Assembly (NCBI GenBank): GCA_913031515.1
Contig: CAJWET010000033.1
Span: forward strand, 1 to 12,852
Length of the DNA: 12,852 bases
Source: an uncultured Acidimicrobiaceae bacterium
Lineage (GTDB): Bacteria; Actinomycetota; Acidimicrobiia; Acidimicrobiales; UBA8592
Reading direction: 5' to 3'
Both the position numbers and the translations under genes were made by a program. Under the pieces are notes generated by a model. It saw only the letters and a list, made by a program, of their open reading frames with translations, made no database searches and was not told the origin of the DNA. This document shows positions 1 through 5,800 of the stretch, in pieces; position 1 is the first letter of the stretch, and each line of letters starts with the position of its first letter.

Positions 1-327
1 CCATCCCTCTTCGTCCCATTCTTCACCGGGGGGGCCTTCATCCCAGTCCTCATCTCCCCAGTCGCACCAGCCGTCAGCGGTCCAAGTGCCGCCTTCATCT
101 ATACACCATTGCTGTTCGTCCCATTCCTCACCGGGGGGGCCTTCATCCCAGTCCTCATCTCCCCAGTCGCACCAGCCGCCAGCGTTCCAAGTGCCGCCTT
201 CATCTATACACCATTGCTGTTCGTCTTGGTCGTTGTTTTCTTGGAATGCGTATGTGGGGGTAGCGAAAGCAAAAGAGAGCATCCCAAGAACAGATAAAAG
301 TAAGAAAAAGTTTCGACGAAATCGCAT
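1..327 (-). CDS. Secreted tandem-repeat protein rich in Trp, Cys and acidic residues (partial, 3' end off window)
   Basis: The frame is open from the start to the left edge, giving 109 residues with no stop. Residues 1-27 look like a signal peptide: a basic RFRR start, a hydrophobic run (residues 7-22) and an AxA-like TYA cleavage site after residue 27. RRNFF resembles a twin-arginine motif, but the core is hydrophobic enough for Sec. After a short N/Q/D/E-rich linker come two 35-residue repeats (37-71 and 72-106), then the first residues of a third, diverged unit. Each repeat holds 6 Trp, 12 Asp/Glu, 7 Gly and 2 Cys, including WCIDEGG, GGWCDWG and EGPPGEEW. I recognise no family; an extracellular, possibly disulfide-linked, role is inference. 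The start at 327 is chosen because GGAAGGA lies 5 nt upstream and the signal peptide then has normal length. An in-frame ATG at 346-348 lies upstream but without an SD. The gene lies 44-65 bp downstream of ettA on the same strand. Confidence 0.8.
   Translation of the reverse strand, partial: MRFRRNFFLLLSVLGMLSFAFATPTYAFQENNDQDEQQWCIDEGGTWNAGGWCDWGDEDWDEGPPGEEWDEQQWCIDEGGTWTADGWCDWGDEDWDEGPPGEEWDEEGW
11..225. repeat. 105-bp tandem repeat, two copies, inside the secreted repeat gene
   Basis: Positions 11-115 and 116-220 are direct copies of 105 bp that differ at only three positions by eye (one silent, one Asp/Gly, one Thr/Asn). Identity extends a few bases past the second copy, to about 225. 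The period equals exactly 35 codons, so copy-number change keeps the reading frame. The left edge cuts into a third, more diverged unit. The near identity points to recent duplication or ongoing homogenisation. Confidence 0.9.
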
Positions 328-352
328 GTGTTCCTTCCGAAGTTCCATGGCT

Positions 353-358
353 AATCTA
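353..358 (-). promoter_or_regulatory. Possible -10 element for the repeat-protein gene
   Basis: The minus strand reads TAGATT here. Transcription starting about 7 nt downstream would begin near 346, leaving a leader of about 19 nt containing the GGAAGGA ribosome site and the ATG at 327. That supports 327 over the upstream ATG at 348. No convincing -35 hexamer is seen. The gene could also be read through from ettA. Confidence 0.35.
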
Positions 359-392
359 CACCGAAAAAAGTTTAGAGGGAATTCAATAGTTT

Positions 393-2066
393 CTATCGTG
401 TAAGAGGTTTGTACTTTATGCGCGTAGGTTGACTTGCCCCGCCGTGTTCTTTTCGAAGGTATGTTTCGTATTCACTGAAATTCCCTTCAAACCATCGGAC
501 ATGCGAGTCGCCCTCAAATGCGAGGACGTGGGTGGCGACACGGTCGAGAAACCACCGGTCGTGACTGATAATGACCGCGCATCCAGCGAAATCCTCCAAG
601 CCACCCTCGAGCGCCCGTAAAGTATCCACGTCAAGATCGTTCGTCGGCTCATCGAGAAGCAGAACATTTGCCCCGCTTCTGAGAATTTTCGCAAGGTGAA
701 CCCTGTTGCGTTCACCTCCAGACAGATTCCCTACAAGCTTTTGCTGGTCAGACCCCCGAAAATTAAAAGAGGCTGTGTATGCGCGCCCATGGATCTCTCT
801 TCCACCAACAATGAGATTATCTACTCCACCTGTGATTTCTTCGTATACCGTTTTCTCAGGGTCAAGGGTGTCACGCGACTGGTCGACGTACCCCAAGTCT
901 ACGGTTGGGCCAATGGTAATTACGCCACTATCCGGTGGCTCTTCGCCGGTTATCATTCGAAATAAAGTCGTTTTTCCTGCGCCATTGGCGCCGACAATTC
1001 CAACAATTCCAGCGGGAGGAAGAGAGAAACTCAAGCTTTCGATGAGGAGTTTGTCATCGAATCCTTTGGAAAGGCCCTTTACTTCTATGACTTGGTCTCC
1101 TAGCCGATTGTCGGCATGGATATTGATTTGAAGTTCTCGTTCGTTTCTATCTTCAGACTTGGATTCTGCCAGAAGTTTCTCGTATGCAGCTAACCGAGCT
1201 TTCCCTTTCGCCTGTCTGGCTTTGGGTGCCATTCTAACCCATTCCAATTCTCGTTCAAGAGTTCTTTGGCGCGCTGAGTCCTTATTTTTGTCCGATGCAA
1301 GCCGTTGTTGTTTTTGCTCGAGCCAGCTCGAATAGTTCCCGTGGTATGGGATGCCACGTCCTCGGTCGAGTTCTAAGATCCATTCTGCAACATTGTCAAG
1401 GAAGTACCGGTCGTGGGTGATAGCTACAACGGTCCCCACATATTCCTGAAGGTGCCGTTCTAGCCAGGCAACTGATTCTGCATCAAGGTGGTTTGTTGGT
1501 TCGTCAAGCAAAAGAAGGTCAGGTTGACGAAGCAGCAGTTTACACAAGGCAACACGACGTTTTTCGCCCCCTGATAGAGTTTCGACATCTGTTTCTGGAG
1601 GGGGGAGCCGTAGCGCATCCATGGCGATTTCAATCTGGCGTTGAAGGTCCCATGCGCCAACTGCTTCGATTTCCTTCTCTAGGGATGCTTGCTGGGATCC
1701 GAGTTTTTCGAAATCAGCGTCAGGATCTGACCATTTCGCAAGAATGTCGTCATATCGAACTAGAAGGTCTGCAACTTCCCCAACCCCATCCATGACATTC
1801 CCATGTACCGTTTTTGAAGGATCTAGTTCAGGCTCTTGAGGGAGGAACCCCACCGTATGGGAAGGAGTTAGTCGGGCTTCACCACTGAACCCATCGTCGA
1901 GGCCAGCCATAATCCGAAGAAGAGAGGATTTTCCTGCCCCATTTGCTCCTAGAACTCCAATTTTCGCTCCAGGGAAGAAAGAAAGGCTTATATCTTTGAG
2001 TACATCACGATCAGGCGGGTAGAACCGAGAACACTTGTGCATGGTAAAGATGTATTCAGATGCCAT
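393..2066 (-). CDS. ettA: Energy-dependent translational throttle protein EttA (ABC-F ATPase)
   Basis: This is a soluble ABC-F protein with two nucleotide-binding domains and no membrane part. EttA binds the ribosomal E site and gates the first rounds of elongation in response to the ATP/ADP ratio. NBD1 has Walker A GANGAGKS (40-47), signature LSGGE (164-168) and Walker B LLLLDEP with catalytic Glu189. The insert at about 95-140 is the EttA arm. The basic linker at about 242-320 corresponds to the P-site tRNA interaction motif. NBD2 has GANGAGKT (359-366), LSGGE (448-452) and LLLDEP with Glu473. At 557 residues it matches the E. coli protein (555), and landmarks such as YTMH-like FTMH, SLSFFPGAKIGVLG, NYSSWLEQK and the C-terminal RIKYK are shared, so the subfamily call is firm. 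The ATG at 2066 is preceded by TAACCT at the spacing of a leaderless promoter. An AGGAG 15 nt upstream is too far to act as a normal SD. It is divergent from the HAD gene. Confidence 0.96.
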   Translation of the reverse strand: MASEYIFTMHKCSRFYPPDRDVLKDISLSFFPGAKIGVLGANGAGKSSLLRIMAGLDDGFSGEARLTPSHTVGFLPQEPELDPSKTVHGNVMDGVGEVADLLVRYDDILAKWSDPDADFEKLGSQQASLEKEIEAVGAWDLQRQIEIAMDALRLPPPETDVETLSGGEKRRVALCKLLLRQPDLLLLDEPTNHLDAESVAWLERHLQEYVGTVVAITHDRYFLDNVAEWILELDRGRGIPYHGNYSSWLEQKQQRLASDKNKDSARQRTLERELEWVRMAPKARQAKGKARLAAYEKLLAESKSEDRNERELQINIHADNRLGDQVIEVKGLSKGFDDKLLIESLSFSLPPAGIVGIVGANGAGKTTLFRMITGEEPPDSGVITIGPTVDLGYVDQSRDTLDPEKTVYEEITGGVDNLIVGGREIHGRAYTASFNFRGSDQQKLVGNLSGGERNRVHLAKILRSGANVLLLDEPTNDLDVDTLRALEGGLEDFAGCAVIISHDRWFLDRVATHVLAFEGDSHVRWFEGNFSEYETYLRKEHGGASQPTRIKYKPLTR

Positions 2067-2072
2067 GCACCG

Positions 2073-2078
2073 AGGTTA
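2073..2078 (-). promoter_or_regulatory. Putative leaderless -10 hexamer of ettA
   Basis: The minus strand reads TAACCT, followed by 6 nt and then the ettA ATG, so transcription would begin at or next to the start codon. This is one of six TANNNT hexamers found 5 to 8 nt before a start codon in this window. No good -35 match is seen. Confidence 0.45.
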
Positions 2079-2137
2079 CTTCTCCTAAATAGAAGATTCC
2101 GCATCATAGGAGGTATGGGTAAGCCGAAAAACGGCCC

Positions 2138-2143
2138 TATGCT
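2138..2143 (+). promoter_or_regulatory. Putative leaderless -10 hexamer of the HAD hydrolase gene
   Basis: TATGCT lies 8 nt before the ATG at 2152, and the gene has no SD at usable distance. The hexamer agrees with TATAAT at four positions. The spacing is at the long end for a leaderless start, so confidence is modest. Confidence 0.35.
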
Positions 2144-2151
2144 CAAAATCG

Positions 2152-2793
2152 ATGATATCAACGGTACTTTTTGACTTTGGGGGAGTAATCACTACGAGCC
2201 CCTTTGAGGGTTTCTCTGCCTATGAAAAGGAAGCTGGCCTTCCTGATGGGTTGATCCGTGGAATAAACAGTACAAATCCAGATACCAATGCTTGGGCGCA
2301 ATTTGAAAGGAACCAGATTTCAAGAGAAGAATTCCTTGTATTATTTACTCAAGAAGCATCCGCTCTTGGGTATGAAGTTGATGCAGAACGTGTATTACAA
2401 TGCCTCTCTACCGACATTCGCCCCAAGATGCTTAGCGCTGTGAAACAACTAAGCCTCAACTATACGACTGCGATTCTTACCAATAACCTTCTAGAGGCTT
2501 CTAAGGACGAAACTAAACTTGGCCCATCGCGTGAACATCTAGGAAGTGTTTCTTCAGTTGTTGACGCGATCATAGAGTCATCCAAGATAGGGGTACGGAA
2601 ACCCGATACAGCGTTTTATGAAATAGCCTGCGACCAGTTGAGCGTTGCTCCTGAGGAATGTGTCTTTCTTGATGATTTAGGTATAAATCTGAAACCTGCA
2701 AGATTGATGGGGATGACAACGATCAAAGTGGTAACTGAATCTCAAGCGCTTGAGGATCTAAGTAATATTCTCAATTTAGATTTATCGAAATAA
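2152..2793 (+). CDS. HAD-superfamily hydrolase (subfamily IA, EPHX2/ACAD10 N-domain-like phosphatase)
   Basis: This 213-residue cytosolic protein has all four HAD motifs in order: motif I DFGGVITT with nucleophile Asp8, motif II LTNN (Thr110), motif III RKPD (Lys150), and motif IV FLDD (Asp174, Asp175). The helical cap lies between about residues 15 and 90. Motif I has Gly at the position of the usual second Asp (DxD), as in the DxGGV and DxGNV branch that includes the N-terminal phosphatase domain of ACAD10 and E. coli YihX. A small phosphate monoester is the likely substrate, but its identity cannot be read from the sequence. The ATG at 2152 is the only plausible start, because the next in-frame codons upstream run to a stop at 2107. 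It is divergent from ettA and 84 bp ahead of xth. Confidence 0.85.
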   Translation: MISTVLFDFGGVITTSPFEGFSAYEKEAGLPDGLIRGINSTNPDTNAWAQFERNQISREEFLVLFTQEASALGYEVDAERVLQCLSTDIRPKMLSAVKQLSLNYTTAILTNNLLEASKDETKLGPSREHLGSVSSVVDAIIESSKIGVRKPDTAFYEIACDQLSVAPEECVFLDDLGINLKPARLMGMTTIKVVTESQALEDLSNILNLDLSK

Positions 2794-2865
2794 CTACTCT
2801 TCACTGTACGCGCCCCAACTGAAATTTTGTCTTAATTAGCGGTTCTAGAAGTCCGGTTCGTGGGC

Positions 2866-2871
2866 TAGGCT
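2866..2871 (+). promoter_or_regulatory. Putative leaderless -10 hexamer of xth
   Basis: TAGGCT is followed by exactly 6 nt and then the ATG of xth at 2878. No SD precedes the ATG. A weak -35 candidate (TTCTAG, 2843-2848) sits 17 bp upstream. Confidence 0.45.
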
Positions 2872-2877
2872 ACTCGC

Positions 2878-3651
2878 ATGCGGATAGTGACTTGGAACGT
2901 GAACTCATTGAAAGCGCGCCTCCCCCGAGTACTTGATTGGCTAGAAACAATGGCTCCTGAAGTTGTTTGTATCCAAGAAACAAAACTCGCTGAAGAAGCG
3001 TTTCCTTCAGATGAATTTACAGATCTTGGCTACGAAAGTGTTCATCACGGTCAAGGCCAATGGAACGGTGTGGCAATCCTCAGCAAGGTTGGAATTGAAG
3101 ACCCTGTATCAGGTTTTTCTGATGGAGGTGACCCTGACCCGGATGCTAGAATCATCTGGGCTACCTGTGGAGGAGTGCGTGTTGCAAGCGCGTATATTCC
3201 AAATGGGAGAGAAGTCGGCCATGAACATTACGCTTATAAGCTTGGCTGGCTGGCTCGTCTACGGTCCCACCTGGAGAAAAACCATTCACGGAAAGAAGAT
3301 GTTTTGGTCCTTGGTGATTTCAACGTTGCCCCAGAAGATATAGATGTGTGGGACCCTAAGGCTTTCAAAGGTGCTACGCATGTTAGCCAGCCTGAGCGTG
3401 ATGCGTTTCAGGACATTCTTGATTGGGGGCTACAGGATACGTTTCGAAATCGCTATCCAGAAGAAGGGCTGTACACGTTTTGGGATTACCGGCAGGGAAG
3501 TTTTTATAAACGCTATGGGATGAGAATTGACTTTATTCTCGCTACGGAGTCACTCGCATCGCAGTGCGGCCTCATTCTTGTAGATCGAAATGCCAGAAAG
3601 GGGGAGAAACCCTCCGATCATGCTCCGCTACTGGCAGATTTCTACCGCTAG
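2878..3651 (+). CDS. xth: Exodeoxyribonuclease III (AP endonuclease, ExoIII family)
   Basis: This Mg-dependent base-excision-repair enzyme cleaves the DNA backbone 5' of abasic sites and degrades 3' ends of duplex DNA. The 257-residue protein is a single endonuclease/exonuclease/phosphatase domain of family-typical length. Catalytic landmarks are visible: WNVNS with Asn7, QETK with Glu34, AYIPNG with Tyr106, GDFNVAP with Asp147 and Asn149, RIDFIL with Asp218, and the terminal SDHAP with Asp247 and His248. These match the E. coli ExoIII active-site set, so the enzyme should be active. The start is the ATG directly at the family N-terminus (MRIVTWNVNS), with no SD and a -10-like hexamer immediately upstream. 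The stop lies 4 bp from the stop of the convergent permease gene, leaving no room for a separate terminator. Confidence 0.95.
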   Translation: MRIVTWNVNSLKARLPRVLDWLETMAPEVVCIQETKLAEEAFPSDEFTDLGYESVHHGQGQWNGVAILSKVGIEDPVSGFSDGGDPDPDARIIWATCGGVRVASAYIPNGREVGHEHYAYKLGWLARLRSHLEKNHSRKEDVLVLGDFNVAPEDIDVWDPKAFKGATHVSQPERDAFQDILDWGLQDTFRNRYPEEGLYTFWDYRQGSFYKRYGMRIDFILATESLASQCGLILVDRNARKGEKPSDHAPLLADFYR

Positions 3652-3655
3652 GCCA

Positions 3656-5770
3656 TTACCGAAGTTCGGTTGGGTCTGATCTTTGAGTAAGTATTGTCCC
3701 AATCTCTGAACTTGTTGGGAGTTCTCCCACCGGTCCGATAATCGTAAGTTGGTCATCCGCCACAAGGATAGTTTCAGGAGATGGGGGAAGGACTTTCCCC
3801 ATACGGTGCACAGCCTCAATGTGCAGGTCGTTATCTAGATTTAGCTCGCCAAGCACATGTCCGATGAGAACCCCCATCTCTGTTTCTGGAAGAAGCGGGT
3901 ATTGGCCTACTTCTAGTCCAGGCAGCAGGGCCTCTTTTACTTCTGACTCAAAAGAGGCTTCAGCTATCATTGCAGCTTCATCCGTGTGAAGATACGCCGC
4001 AAGTTCTCCCGCTAACCGTAAAGCCCGTCCCGGCTTGTCAGATGTTCCTGCGAGAAAGAACAAGGCATTAACTCGCTCGTTCCTCCCACCCCACTCAGCT
4101 GGGATAATGACTCCGTTTTTGCTCCTCACGATCACTAGATGATCAAATTCAGCACTGTCAAAGAAAGCAACGGGAGTCGCAGTCGGATGCGTGTCAGAAG
4201 GTTGAATCCATAGAGACCCAGTATCAAGAAAACGTTCGCTCACTTCTTCCGGGTCTACCACTAGCGTTTTGCTTAAGACCTGCGAGGCTCTAGTTGCTGC
4301 CTCAGTTATGTCTCCATCATCGGGGACTGAAATTACAGCAGCACGAGCAATGAGTCCTGCGTAATCGTCCTCGGAACGCAATCCATGACTTTGCATTGCC
4401 GCAGATATTTCGCGGTCGATGCTAGTGTCAGCTGCTTGCCCAAGACGTTGAAAAATATGGTGTATCGCTCCTGCTGATTGTGTGACTTTCCGTTTGCCAA
4501 AGAAATGAAACCATGCGAGGGTCAAGCAGATTGATGTTCCAATAAGAATAAGTGGCAGTGCCCCCAATCGAAATATCAAGTATAAGGAAACTCCTATTCC
4601 GAAGATCTGTAAATATGGGAAGAGAGGAGAACGAAATCCAGGTGCATATGAGGAGATACGTGCTGACCTGAGAATAATTACTGCAGTATTTACCAGAGCG
4701 AGAGTTAAAAGAACAAAGGCACTCGCTAATTTTGCTATAGCTCCAGCCCCAAAAGCGATAACGATAACTGCCATCCCTGTCCCAGTGAGGACTATTCCCC
4801 ATAGCGGCGTCCCAAACCGACTCATCCGGAGAAAATTCTTGCTCATCAATCCATCTCGGCTCATCGCCATGGGGTACCTCGCGGCTGCAAGAATCCCAGC
4901 ATTTGCAGCTGAAGCAAATGCAGCTAGTGCTGCTGCGATGACAAACCCTGCGCCTACAGCGGGCATGAAAGCATCAGCAGCGGTATGGATAGGGGCCAGG
5001 TCACCGTAAAGGTCGTCCATGGGAATAAGGGCGACAGCGACCAGAACACCCAGAGTGTAAACCATGGTGCTAACGATTAGAGAAAGGATCATTCCTAGAG
5101 GAATATTGCGAGAAGGGTCTTCAACCTCCTCCGCTACGCTAGCGACTTTTGTTAGACCACCGTAGCTAACAAACACAAGTCCTATCGCAGCAACCAAACC
5201 GTTGCCACCATGGGTAAAGAAAGGGTCAAGTTCACCGTTTCCGCCTCCAACTTTTGGCAGGCCTGTGATAAGAAACCAACCCATGACCGCTAAGAGGAAC
5301 GCAACCATGGCCATCTGAACAGACGCACTAGTTTTTGACCCAACAATGTTTAATAAAGTAAAAAATGCGATGAGGCAAACAGCCGTTGGCTTTCCCGGGA
5401 GATCTACGATAAGTGTCAGATAAGCGCTCATGCCTACAAGTGCAAAAGCATCTTTCATCACAAGAGAAAGCCATGTCGCTACTCCAGTAAGGGTTCCTCC
5501 CGCGGGACCAAGTGCTCGAGCAAGGAAGTAGTATGCCCCTCCAGCGCGAGGCATGGCTGTCGAAAGTTCAGCAACGCTAAACATCGCTGGAATCGCAAGA
5601 ACTCCCGCAATGAGATACGCCAACACGGCGCTCGGGCCAGTTTTGGCTGCAGCAAAACTTGGCAAAAGAAACAACCCCGAACTTACCATCGCGCCGGTGC
5701 TTAGAACAAAAACATGCCGAAGGCCGAGAGACCTTTCCATATTCGAGGTATGTTGCTCTTTGTTGCCCAT
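3656..5770 (-). CDS. APC-family permease with C-terminal EIIA-like and TrkA-C (RCK_C)-like domains
   Basis: This is a cytoplasmic-membrane transporter of the amino acid/polyamine/organocation superfamily; the substrate is unknown. Counting from the ATG at 5770 (704 residues), about 12 hydrophobic segments fill residues 15-425. They carry APC hallmarks: SSGLFLLP in TM1, AELSTAMPRAGGAYYF after TM2, EEVEDPSRNIPLG before TM7, and AMSRDGL followed by TPLWG after TM8. The hydrophilic tail of about 275 residues has a stretch (about 475-617) resembling a PTS EIIA type-2 fold (GVIIPAEWGG, SEVKEALL). A TrkA-C-like stretch follows (about 625-690; IGHVLGELNL, DDQLTIIGPVGEL). The expected phospho-His after Ile-x-Pro appears to be Ser (IQPS, 522-525), so the EIIA part is probably sensory or structural. 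An upstream TTG at 5785 would add five residues; ATG is preferred. It lies 30 bp downstream of the helicase on the same strand. Confidence 0.88.
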   Translation of the reverse strand: MGNKEQHTSNMERSLGLRHVFVLSTGAMVSSGLFLLPSFAAAKTGPSAVLAYLIAGVLAIPAMFSVAELSTAMPRAGGAYYFLARALGPAGGTLTGVATWLSLVMKDAFALVGMSAYLTLIVDLPGKPTAVCLIAFFTLLNIVGSKTSASVQMAMVAFLLAVMGWFLITGLPKVGGGNGELDPFFTHGGNGLVAAIGLVFVSYGGLTKVASVAEEVEDPSRNIPLGMILSLIVSTMVYTLGVLVAVALIPMDDLYGDLAPIHTAADAFMPAVGAGFVIAAALAAFASAANAGILAAARYPMAMSRDGLMSKNFLRMSRFGTPLWGIVLTGTGMAVIVIAFGAGAIAKLASAFVLLTLALVNTAVIILRSARISSYAPGFRSPLFPYLQIFGIGVSLYLIFRLGALPLILIGTSICLTLAWFHFFGKRKVTQSAGAIHHIFQRLGQAADTSIDREISAAMQSHGLRSEDDYAGLIARAAVISVPDDGDITEAATRASQVLSKTLVVDPEEVSERFLDTGSLWIQPSDTHPTATPVAFFDSAEFDHLVIVRSKNGVIIPAEWGGRNERVNALFFLAGTSDKPGRALRLAGELAAYLHTDEAAMIAEASFESEVKEALLPGLEVGQYPLLPETEMGVLIGHVLGELNLDNDLHIEAVHRMGKVLPPSPETILVADDQLTIIGPVGELPTSSEIGTILTQRSDPTELR

Positions 5771-5775
5771 GTGAA

Positions 5776-5781
5776 ACTCTA
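5776..5781 (-). promoter_or_regulatory. Possible leaderless -10 hexamer of the permease gene
   Basis: The minus strand reads TAGAGT, then 5 nt, then the ATG at 5770. No SD precedes this ATG. The gene may also be cotranscribed with the helicase 30 bp upstream, so this would be an internal promoter. Confidence 0.35.
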
Positions 5782-5800
5782 ACAAGTTATGTTTCTTAAC

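Noticed and set aside
1..240. CRISPR array suggested by the repeated DNA at the left end
   Set aside because: The repeats are directly adjacent 105-bp coding units without spacers, and they translate into a regular secreted protein.
86..403. Plus-strand Ser/Pro-rich open frames over the left-end repeats (86-403 and 109-297)
   Set aside because: They are the complement of the minus-strand repeat gene, which has a signal peptide and an SD; the low-complexity composition is a by-product of the repeat.
706..1131. Plus-strand open frame antisense to ettA
   Set aside because: It overlaps a highly conserved ABC-F gene fully and shows no domain-like features; other antisense frames in ettA, xth, the permease, the racemase, galE and the oxidase were dropped for the same reason.
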